Of a DNA stretch of 7,093 nt, positions 1 through 6,044 are shown piece by piece (the first letter of the stretch is position 1; every line of letters begins with the position of its first letter). The notes beneath the pieces are model-generated. The model had not been told where the DNA came from. It was given only the letters and a program-made list of their open reading frames with translations, and made no database searches. The DNA comes from Alphaproteobacteria bacterium (GTDB taxonomy: Bacteria; Pseudomonadota; Alphaproteobacteria; Micropepsales; Micropepsaceae): the NCBI GenBank assembly GCA_028869725.1, contig JAGWRJ010000887.1, forward strand, positions 1 through 7,093, written 5' to 3'. The position numbers and the translations under genes are program-made.

Positions 1-1
1 C

Positions 2-205
2 AAACTGACGCCAGCAAAGCTGACTCAGATGCTTGCGGCCATCGCCGTCTTTACGCTGCCGCTCACTCGGCTTGAAGGCAAGTTCAAACTCAGCCAGGAC
101 AAGTCTCAGGCCGATCGTGCCGGTGTGATGGCCGCCCTTGCGCACCGACCGGATCCGACGTCGCAGAGCCTCGTCCAGGCCATGGAAACTGTGCCGTCAC
201 GCTAG
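2..205 (+). CDS. PaiB-like FMN-binding negative transcriptional regulator, C-terminal fragment
   Basis: This is the 3' end of a gene entering from the left edge; 67 codons are visible, ending in TAG at 203-205. The peptide contains the block RLEGKFKLSQDKSQADRAGV, which closely resembles the conserved C-terminal signature of the PaiB family (LEGKWKLSQN...DRAGVI). Family members have a flavin-reductase-like split-barrel fold that binds FMN; in Bacillus PaiB represses sporulation and protease genes. The tail after the signature (HRPDPTSQSLVQAME) also fits the family, where residues equivalent to a 'gd..sq.va.lM' end follow. The start, promoter and upstream neighbours lie outside the window. The gene converges on the MFS exporter and overlaps its 3' end by 9 bp. 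The family call is confident; the regulatory target cannot be inferred from here. Confidence 0.85.
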   Translation, partial: KLTPAKLTQMLAAIAVFTLPLTRLEGKFKLSQDKSQADRAGVMAALAHRPDPTSQSLVQAMETVPSR

Positions 206-1417
206 CGCGCGGCGCCGCGCCAGATCATAATAGGCGAGGTTGGCAACGAGTATGAGAATGCCAATCGTGATCGCCATAGGGCGGGCGCTGTGGTCGAAGG
301 TGATGCTTGCGAGCGTGGCGCCGATGGTGCCAAGGCCATATTGACCCGCCCCCATCAGCGCGGAAATCGCCCCCACCCGGGTTGTGTCCCGGGCAAAGGC
401 ACAGGCCATGGCATTGGGCATGTTAAAGCCGAGTGCTGCCATCAGGCCGAAAAGAGGAATGAGAACGCCCCAAATCCCGCCCCACCCGGTCAGCACGCAC
501 AGCAGCATGCCGACACTGACAATGAATACGGCCCGGCTCGCCCATCCAAGCAGCCTGTGAGGATGGTGGGCGCGGATCAGACGGGCGTTGAGCTGACTGG
601 CCGCGATATAACCGATCCCGTTGATCCCGAAGACCCAGCCGAAGTCCTGCGGACGAATCCCGTAGATGCCAATCAGCACGATCGGAGAAACCGCAACATA
701 TACCGAAATCGCGGATTGGTTGAAGGCGCCGGTTATGATGTACCCGAGAGCGTCTCGGTCCTTCAGGACGGCGTGAAAGCTTCTCACAACTTTCTCGCGC
801 GCCGCAGCTTGGGCTACATCGTGCGTGCGTGACTCAGCTAGCAGCACCGCGACAGCGATCAGCGTGAGTGCGCCAAGTCCTGCCAGAAACAGAAATATCA
901 GACGCCAGCTGAAACCGCTGGCAAGGAGCAGGCCTCCAAATAACGGGGCCAGGATGGGCGAGACCCCCATCACCAGCATCAGGCGTGAGAATACCCGGGC
1001 ACTGTCTTCAAGATCAAAATGATCGCGCACGATCGCCCGGCCGATGACGACGCCGGAACAGCCGCCGATAGCAGTTACAACGCGCGCAACCATCAGGGCG
1101 GCAAAATCGGGAGCAAGGGCGCTGGCGAGACAGCCGACTACATAAAGTGCGATGCCGAAAAGAAGTGGGCTGCGCCGTCCTCTGCGGTCGGAGAGGGGGC
1201 CATAGACGAGCTGGCCTGTTGCCATACCAAGGAAGAACACGGCGACGGTGAGGGAACCCTGTCCGGCACCGGTGTTCAAATCCCGCTCAATTGCACCGAG
1301 TCCCGGCAGATACATGTCGGTGGCAAGAGGACCCAGGGCCGTCAGGGTACCAAGCAGGGCAATCAGTCCGACTGAACCGGGGCGCAGCGTCGACAGAGCC
1401 GTCCGTCTTGCACTCAC
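197..1417 (-). CDS. Bcr/CflA-family MFS multidrug efflux transporter
   Basis: A 406-residue inner-membrane protein with about 12 hydrophobic segments, the usual length for the Bcr/CflA (DHA1) drug:H+ antiporters, which export compounds such as bicyclomycin, chloramphenicol or sulfonamides. Diagnostic features are the TM1 motif ATDMYLP (residues 32-38), MFS motif A GPLSDRRGRRSPL in the loop after TM2 (73-85), the family-typical GRAIVRD (126-132), and an antiporter motif C-like GVSPILAPLFGG in TM5 (151-162). A hydrophilic central loop (about 195-222) separates the two six-helix halves. The start codon is GTG at 1417; only a weak purine-rich stretch precedes it, and the next in-frame Met is inside TM1, so GTG is preferred. 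It lies 32 bp downstream of phaC on the same strand with no visible terminator between, so cotranscription is possible. The substrate cannot be predicted; a metabolite exporter role is also possible. Confidence 0.93.
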   Translation of the reverse strand: MSARRTALSTLRPGSVGLIALLGTLTALGPLATDMYLPGLGAIERDLNTGAGQGSLTVAVFFLGMATGQLVYGPLSDRRGRRSPLLFGIALYVVGCLASALAPDFAALMVARVVTAIGGCSGVVIGRAIVRDHFDLEDSARVFSRLMLVMGVSPILAPLFGGLLLASGFSWRLIFLFLAGLGALTLIAVAVLLAESRTHDVAQAAAREKVVRSFHAVLKDRDALGYIITGAFNQSAISVYVAVSPIVLIGIYGIRPQDFGWVFGINGIGYIAASQLNARLIRAHHPHRLLGWASRAVFIVSVGMLLCVLTGWGGIWGVLIPLFGLMAALGFNMPNAMACAFARDTTRVGAISALMGAGQYGLGTIGATLASITFDHSARPMAITIGILILVANLAYYDLARRRALA

Positions 1418-1449
1418 GCTGCGTATCCGTTCGTTTCCGGTGGGTGCGA

Positions 1450-3384
1450 CTACTGGGCCTTGACTTTGACGTAGGTCCCGGGTGCATCACCAAGCGCACG
1501 AAGCCCGCCATCGCCTGGAACGCGCGCCGGCACGTGGTCGCCGGATAACGGCCCAAGCCAAGCAACAAGATCAGGCCACCAGGAACCTTTGTGCTCCTCG
1601 GCGCCTTCCATCCAATTATCAAACCGTTCCGGTAGCGCGGAATTGGTCCAGTACTGGTATTTCTGGGCAGCTGGAGGATTGACGACGCCGGCGATGTGGC
1701 CGCTTCCGGCAAGAATGAAGCGCACCGGCCCGCCAACCAGCTGCGTTGTCTTGTAGATCGAACGACATGGCGCGATATGGTCCTCGCGCGCACTTTGCAG
1801 ATAGACAGGGATGGTGATGCGCGAAAGATCAAGGCGCACGTTGTCGAGCGTGAGCCGGCCGGTGGCCAGGGCATTGTCGCGATAGAACCTGCGCAGATAG
1901 AACAGATGCGTGGCTGCCGGCATGCGCGTGGTGTCAGCGTTCCAGTAAAGAAGATCGAAAGGTAGCGGTTCCTTGCCGAGAAGGTAGTTACTGATGACGA
2001 ATGACCAGATCAGGTCATTGGCTCGCAGCATGTTGAACGTCGCCGCCATCTTGCTGCCTTTAAGGACGCCACCCGCCGCGGTCATCGATTGCTCGAGAGC
2101 CTTGAGCTGTGTGTCATCGATGAAGAGAGACAGATCGCCGGCCTCGGAGAAATCCGTCTGGGCCGCGAAGAAGACGGCAGCAGCAATGCGGTCGTCGTTG
2201 CTTGCGGCCATATAGGCGAGGGCGGCGGACAGGAGCGTGCCACCGATGCAGTAGCCGATGGCATTGACCCTGCGTTCGCCCGTGGCAGCATGCACCGCCT
2301 CAAGTGCCGCAAAGACGCCTTCATGCATATAGTCGCTGAAGGTTTTGTGGGCGAGCCCGGCGTCGGGGTTGACCCAGGAAACAACGAACACGGTGTAGCC
2401 CTGCTGCACCATCCAGCGAATGAAAGAGTTCTCCGGCTTGAGGTCGAGGATATAATATTTGTTGATCCAGGGCGGAAAGATCAGCAGGGGCCGGCGGTAG
2501 ACAGTCGGTGACGTGGGACTGAACTGAAGGAGCTCGATCAGATCGTTGCGAAATATCACCTTGCCCGGTGCCGTGGCGATGTTCTCGCCAATGCGAAAGC
2601 TGTCGGCAGATTGCCGGATCGCGAGGTCACCTCCGCCGCGTTCGAGATCATCCAGAAGGTTCTTCAGTCCGTTGATGAGGTTTTCGCCATTGCTGCTGAG
2701 CGTGGTGCGCAGTACCTCGGGATTGGTCAGGATGAAATTGCTGGGGGCAATCGCATCGGCGAACTGCTTGGTGAAAAATTCGATGCGACGTTTTTCCCGT
2801 GCGTCGAGGCCCTCGATATTGGCGACGGTTTCCTGCAGCCAATTGGCCGTGAGAAGATAGGACTGCTTGATGAAGTCGAAAACCTGCAGCTGTTGCCAGT
2901 CAGGATCACGGAACCGCTTGTCGCCTGGACGCGGGGCCACCAGCGGCTCGCTTTTTTCACCCAGCATCGTTCGTGCCGTACGCTCCCAGAGCTCAGCATA
3001 ACTGTGCCAGAGTTCGCCCTGCGCTTTGGCGAGGGCGGCAGGATTGGCAGCCAGTCCCCTGGCCAGCTCAAAAAAAGCGCCGGTAAAGTTGAGAGGGTCG
3101 ACCGGTTCGCGCAGCGCACGCTCGCGCTGATGACGCACAAACGCGCCGATGAGCTTTTGGGCCTGCGTGCCGACCCGGACCATATTGGCAGCAAATTCGG
3201 CGGGATCGCGGATCTGCCAGGCAGACGTCGACAAAGGGGCAGATGGGGGCGGCTGCGTGGACTTCGCCGGCGCCGATTCGGTCGCCGGTGGGGCCTTTTT
3301 GGCCGGACGTGGTGTGGACGATGCTTTGGCGCGTGGCCTTGAAGCCTTGGGCGCAAGCGGGTCTTTGCTGCCGGTCTTCGCCAT
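1450..3384 (-). CDS. phaC: Class I poly(3-hydroxyalkanoate) synthase PhaC
   Basis: Polymerises (R)-3-hydroxyacyl-CoA into polyhydroxyalkanoate at the surface of cytoplasmic storage granules. Numbering from ATG at 3384 (644 residues), the lipase-like box GYCIGG (377-382) carries the nucleophile Cys379. The other triad members are Asp535 in REDHIAP and His563 in GSGHIAG. The N-terminal PhaC domain (about 90-265) includes the typical NPEVLRTTLSSNGENLINGL block, followed by FPPWINKYYILDL and an alpha/beta-hydrolase core. The C-terminus ends GTYVKVKAQ, as in many class I enzymes. The first ~50 residues are Lys/Ala/Pro-rich, probably disordered, and make the protein somewhat longer than the ~590-residue class I norm. 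The frame also opens from TTG at 3414 (10 more residues), but no Shine-Dalgarno precedes that codon, while a weak AAGAAAG lies before the ATG. No phaA, phaB, phasin or phaR is next to it. The function is secure; the start is less so. Confidence 0.97.
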   Translation of the reverse strand: MAKTGSKDPLAPKASRPRAKASSTPRPAKKAPPATESAPAKSTQPPPSAPLSTSAWQIRDPAEFAANMVRVGTQAQKLIGAFVRHQRERALREPVDPLNFTGAFFELARGLAANPAALAKAQGELWHSYAELWERTARTMLGEKSEPLVAPRPGDKRFRDPDWQQLQVFDFIKQSYLLTANWLQETVANIEGLDAREKRRIEFFTKQFADAIAPSNFILTNPEVLRTTLSSNGENLINGLKNLLDDLERGGGDLAIRQSADSFRIGENIATAPGKVIFRNDLIELLQFSPTSPTVYRRPLLIFPPWINKYYILDLKPENSFIRWMVQQGYTVFVVSWVNPDAGLAHKTFSDYMHEGVFAALEAVHAATGERRVNAIGYCIGGTLLSAALAYMAASNDDRIAAAVFFAAQTDFSEAGDLSLFIDDTQLKALEQSMTAAGGVLKGSKMAATFNMLRANDLIWSFVISNYLLGKEPLPFDLLYWNADTTRMPAATHLFYLRRFYRDNALATGRLTLDNVRLDLSRITIPVYLQSAREDHIAPCRSIYKTTQLVGGPVRFILAGSGHIAGVVNPPAAQKYQYWTNSALPERFDNWMEGAEEHKGSWWPDLVAWLGPLSGDHVPARVPGDGGLRALGDAPGTYVKVKAQ

Positions 3385-3427
3385 GTCCGGGGCTTTCTTC
3401 GTGTGGTTACCCAATAACCGTCAAATA

Positions 3428-3439
3428 TTGCCGCGGCAA
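3428..3439. promoter_or_regulatory. Perfect 12-bp palindrome upstream of phaC, possible operator
   Basis: TTGCCGCGGCAA is an uninterrupted perfect palindrome in the divergent region, 43 bp before the phaC ATG and 13 bp before the alternative TTG start. Its position fits a repressor or activator site acting on phaC, since it would lie at or near the phaC promoter. No convincing -35/-10 pair could be fixed on the - strand. The symmetry is seen directly; the operator role is inference, and no regulator is known to me for this exact site. Confidence 0.3.
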
Positions 3440-3509
3440 GGCAGGACAAGATTCTGATCGCGGGCAAGACTATTTACGACACGGATCGCACTCCGGATCG
3501 CTGGATGAC

Positions 3510-3538
3510 TTGGAACCGACGACGCCCGCCTGTATACG
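3510..3538 (+). promoter_or_regulatory. Candidate sigma-70-type promoter for the lipoprotein gene
   Basis: TTGGAA (3510-3515) and TATACG (3533-3538) are separated by exactly 17 bp; each matches the housekeeping consensus at 4 of 6 positions, and TG precedes the -10 box. Transcription would begin near 3545, giving a leader of about 40 nt that includes the strong ribosome binding site. This is the best-placed pair I found in the divergent region for rightward transcription, but two 4/6 matches can arise by chance. Confidence 0.35.
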
Positions 3539-3573
3539 CATGCAGAGGCCGCCGAAAGCTGCGGCATGCTGAC

Positions 3574-3579
3574 GGAGGT
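3574..3579 (+). promoter_or_regulatory. Strong ribosome binding site deciding the lipoprotein start
   Basis: GGAGGT sits 4 nt before ATG at 3584. The open frame also contains an earlier ATG at 3566, but this Shine-Dalgarno lies inside that extension, so initiation at 3584 is favoured. Starting there also places the positively charged n-region of the signal peptide close to the N-terminus. Confidence 0.75.
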
Positions 3580-3583
3580 AGGC

Positions 3584-4753
3584 ATGGTTCTGGGTTTGGC
3601 CGGCAATCGCAAAGCTTTGTGCCGCTTTGCTGTACTGGCGCTGCTGGGCACGAGCCTTTCGGCCTGTTCGGCGCTGCCGGGATGGGTCGATCCCACCAGC
3701 TGGTTCGGGCCCGACCTGCCATCGGCGCAGAGCGATAATGGTCAGACCCCTGATCTGGCCAATATGCCGGCGCGGCCCCAGGCTGGCTCCTCGGCTGCGG
3801 AAAATCGGGCCGTCGCCCATTCGTTGGTCGCGGCACGCCAGCAGGTCCAGTACAGCGCCGACCAGCTGCGCGGCGGCACTGAGCCGGCCGCGCCTCCGCC
3901 CGACGGCTCGAATGCGCCCACCTCCCTCATGGCCAGCGCCAATGCCAACACGGCCGCGCAGGAAGTCACCACGTCCCAGATGCCGCCCGCGCAGGCTACG
4001 GGCACTGCCGCTACGACCTCGGGGGGAGCCACATCGGCCGGAACAGCTACGCCGGCCTCGGGGGCCGCACCGACTGTGGGTCCGACACCGGCAGCGGGGC
4101 CGGCACCGTCGTCAGGCGCCGCGCCGTCCGCGGGGCCGGCGCCCGCGGCTGGACCCGCGCCCGACGCGACCCAGTCCACACCTGCCGCCGACGAAGGTGC
4201 TGCTCCGAACGCAGAGGCTGCGGCGCTTCCAGCGGTACCCCAGGCTCAGGCGCCAGGTTTTGCACCCTCCAAGGCGCCGCCGCTCGAGCCATCGGTAGCC
4301 AATTACGTGCCACCCCAGATCATGTCCCGCTATGCGCAGTCCGCTGCCACAGCGGGCGCAAATGGTGCTCCGGAGCAGACCGCGCCGGTTGTCGCCGCTC
4401 TCACTCCGCAATCAACACCCAACCTGTCCTCGCTCCTGTCCGGCTCCACGCCTGTCCAGTTTGTGCGTGGCGGCACCGTCCTTACGCCGCGTGCGCGCAA
4501 GGCAGTGATCGCCTTTGCCAAGGCCTTTGTTGGACAGGGCGGGCAGGGTTACGTGCAGGTCGTAGGCTATGGTGGTCCGAGCCGTGCAAGCGTTGGCACC
4601 ATCGAAACCAACTTTGCTCGCGCCCAGACGCGTGCGCGCAAGGTGGCCGATCTGCTGATCAGGTCGGGCGTGCCTGCAGCAAAAATCCTGATCGCAGCGC
4701 ACGGTCAGATGCCAGTGGGGCAAACCGCCCTGGCGGTGATATCGCTTAAGTAG
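3584..4753 (+). CDS. Ala/Pro-rich lipoprotein with degenerate OmpA-like C-terminal domain
   Basis: A predicted 389-residue envelope protein (395 if begun at the ATG at 3566). It has a lipoprotein signal peptide: basic residues near 9-14, a hydrophobic stretch 15-27, and lipobox LSAC with Cys28 as the lipidation site. The next residue is Ser, which suggests outer-membrane sorting under the E. coli rule. Residues ~50-240 are low-complexity Ala/Pro/Gly/Thr, including a tandem hexapeptide repeat, and look like a flexible periplasmic linker. Residues ~290-385 resemble an OmpA/Pal peptidoglycan-binding domain: VQFVRGGTVLTPRARKAV, then NFARAQTRARKVADLLIRSG (start of the second helix region), with Arg350 at the position of the conserved diaminopimelate-binding Arg. 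The usual Asp of the GHTD-type loop is not seen; the equivalent stretch reads GYGG (328-331). It stands first in the rightward gene group, 76 bp before the aminotransferase. The lipoprotein and fold calls are fair; a role in tethering envelope to cell wall is inference. Confidence 0.8.
   Translation: MVLGLAGNRKALCRFAVLALLGTSLSACSALPGWVDPTSWFGPDLPSAQSDNGQTPDLANMPARPQAGSSAAENRAVAHSLVAARQQVQYSADQLRGGTEPAAPPPDGSNAPTSLMASANANTAAQEVTTSQMPPAQATGTAATTSGGATSAGTATPASGAAPTVGPTPAAGPAPSSGAAPSAGPAPAAGPAPDATQSTPAADEGAAPNAEAAALPAVPQAQAPGFAPSKAPPLEPSVANYVPPQIMSRYAQSAATAGANGAPEQTAPVVAALTPQSTPNLSSLLSGSTPVQFVRGGTVLTPRARKAVIAFAKAFVGQGGQGYVQVVGYGGPSRASVGTIETNFARAQTRARKVADLLIRSGVPAAKILIAAHGQMPVGQTALAVISLK
4061..4168 (+). 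repeat. Six tandem 18-bp units encoding a GxxPxx hexapeptide repeat
   Basis: Six consecutive in-frame units read GAAPTV, GPTPAA, GPAPSS, GAAPSA, GPAPAA, GPAPDA, at residues 160-195 of the lipoprotein counted from 3584. Gly is fixed at position 1 and Pro at position 4, while the third bases and other positions vary, so the units are diverged and not identical copies. The repeat sits in the middle of the Ala/Pro-rich linker and probably forms an extended spacer. Unit number may vary between strains. Confidence 0.8.
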
Positions 4754-4759
4754 AACGAA

Positions 4760-4796
4760 CGCCCGCGCGAGACATGCGGGCGGGTGGGCTCGCGCG
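4760..4796 (+). other. Two mutually exclusive hairpins between the lipoprotein and aminotransferase genes
   Basis: Hairpin A pairs CGCCCGC (4760-4766) with GCGGGCG (4776-4782) around a 9-nt loop. Hairpin B pairs CGCGCGAG (4764-4771) with CTCGCGCG (4789-4796) around a 17-nt loop. The arms overlap, so only one can form at a time. Neither is followed by a T-run, so a standard intrinsic terminator is not supported. Possible roles are transcript-end stabilisation, attenuation, or none, since GC-rich DNA readily gives such pairings. Confidence 0.35.
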
Positions 4797-4829
4797 CAAC
4801 AACAGTCCGCCCCGACGTGATGTTGAACC

Positions 4830-6044
4830 ATGCAAACCGAATTCTACCGCATCCGGCGGCTGCCGCCGTACGTCTTTGAAGAGGTCAACCGCCTCAAGGC
4901 ACAGGCGCGGGCCCGCGGCGAGGACATCATCGATTTTGGCATGGGCAACCCTGATATGGCGACGCCCGCGCATATCATCGACAAGCTTGTGGAGACCGCC
5001 CGCGATCCGCGCTCCAATCGCTATTCGGCATCGCGCGGCATCAAGGGCCTGCGCAAGGCGATGGCGGGATATTACGCGCGGCGCTTTGGCGTAAAGCTGG
5101 ACCCGGATCGCGAGGTCATTGCGACGCTGGGATCCAAGGAAGGATTTGCCAATCTTGCACAGGCGATCACCGCGCCGGGCGATGTGATCCTGGTCCCCAA
5201 TCCTGCCTATCCGATCCATGCCTTTGGATTCATCCTCGCAGGGGCCGCCATCCGCCATGTTCCGGCCACGTCGCCGGAAGACTATCTGCGCAGTCTCGAC
5301 CGGGCCGTGCGTCATTCGGTGCCGTCGCCGACAGCGCTTGTCGTCAACTACCCGTCCAATCCCACGGCACAGGTGGTAGGGCTTGATTTCTACCGTGAGA
5401 TCGTAGCCTTCGCCAGGCGGCATGAGATCTGGGTTCTGTCGGATCTTGCGTACGCGGACATCTATTTTGACGAAGCCAATCCACCGCCGTCGATTCTTGA
5501 AATCGAGGGTGCGAAAGACGTGGCGGTGGAATTCCAATCGCTAAGTAAGTCCTACGCCATGCCTGGGTGGCGGATGGGGTTTGCGGCGGGTAACGAAACG
5601 CTGATTGCGGCGCTGGCCCGCATCAAATCCTATCTGGATTATGGCGCCTATACGCCGGTCCAGGTGGCCGCAACTGCAGCCCTCAACGGGCCGCAAGAGT
5701 GCGTTGCGCAGATGCGCGCCATCTATCGCACCCGGCGGGACGTGCTGATTACCGCCATGGAGAAGGCGGGTTGGCATATTCCGACACCACCGGCCTCTAT
5801 GTTTGCGTGGGCTCCCATACCTGAGCATCTGCGTCATCTGGGCTCGCTGGAATTCTCGAAGCAGCTTCTGTCTCATGCCAAAGTCGCAGTGGCGCCCGGA
5901 CTCGGCTTTGGCGAATATGGCGAAGGCTATGTGCGCATTGCGCTCGTGGAAAATGAACAGCGCATTCGTCAAGCAGCACGCAACGCCAAGCGCTTTCTCA
6001 GCATGGCGCGTAATGACTCGGGTGCGCTGGAGAACGCCGAATGA
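4830..6044 (+). CDS. alaC: AlaC-type PLP-dependent aminotransferase (class I/II fold)
   Basis: A 404-residue cytosolic fold-type I aminotransferase. The internal-aldimine Lys240 lies in SLSKSYAMPGWRMGF. Other cofactor and substrate residues are Asn177 in NYPSNPTA, Asp205 and Tyr208 in LSDLAYADIY, and the carboxylate-binding Arg369 in GYVRIALVE. The N-terminus (FYRIRRLPPYVFEEVN...EDIIDFGMGNPD) is characteristic of the AlaC/YfdZ group, whose E. coli member makes alanine from pyruvate and glutamate. Alphaproteobacterial relatives are often labelled LL-diaminopimelate or aspartate aminotransferase, so the substrate is uncertain. A TGA at 4824 in the same frame rules out any start further upstream, so ATG 4830 is the first possible start, and the N-terminus there matches the family; no good Shine-Dalgarno is visible. 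The stop overlaps the hom start (ATGA), and this pairing suggests a role in aspartate-family or alanine metabolism. The symbol is tentative; the family is secure. Confidence 0.92.
   Translation: MQTEFYRIRRLPPYVFEEVNRLKAQARARGEDIIDFGMGNPDMATPAHIIDKLVETARDPRSNRYSASRGIKGLRKAMAGYYARRFGVKLDPDREVIATLGSKEGFANLAQAITAPGDVILVPNPAYPIHAFGFILAGAAIRHVPATSPEDYLRSLDRAVRHSVPSPTALVVNYPSNPTAQVVGLDFYREIVAFARRHEIWVLSDLAYADIYFDEANPPPSILEIEGAKDVAVEFQSLSKSYAMPGWRMGFAAGNETLIAALARIKSYLDYGAYTPVQVAATAALNGPQECVAQMRAIYRTRRDVLITAMEKAGWHIPTPPASMFAWAPIPEHLRHLGSLEFSKQLLSHAKVAVAPGLGFGEYGEGYVRIALVENEQRIRQAARNAKRFLSMARNDSGALENAE
6029..6032 (+). promoter_or_regulatory. Ribosome binding site for hom inside the aminotransferase gene
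   Basis: GGAG lies 8 nt before the hom ATG at 6041, within the last codons of the aminotransferase gene. Together with the ATGA stop/start overlap it supports the 6041 start over the next in-frame ATG at 6053, and it suggests translational coupling. Confidence 0.65.

Noticed and set aside
2611..3342. Open frame of 243 codons on the + strand
   Set aside because: It is antisense to the phaC N-terminal half, whose protein is well matched to the family, and it has no recognisable domain.
3538..3569. Hairpin from the two GCATGC copies (3538-3543 and 3564-3569) in the lipoprotein leader
   Set aside because: GCATGC is itself palindromic, the loop would be 20 nt, and the arms are only 6 bp, so it is not distinguishable from chance.
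3627..4298. Open frame of 223 codons, Arg/Pro-rich, on the + strand
   Set aside because: It is a +1-type shadow of the Ala/Pro-rich lipoprotein; the Arg/Pro richness follows from reading GC-rich repeats out of frame.
4760..4782. Intrinsic terminator after the lipoprotein gene
   Set aside because: The stem is present but no T-run follows, so it is listed only as a possible structure.
4746..5537. Open frame of 263 codons on the - strand
   Set aside because: It is antisense to the aminotransferase gene, is Arg/His-rich without motifs, and has no supporting context.
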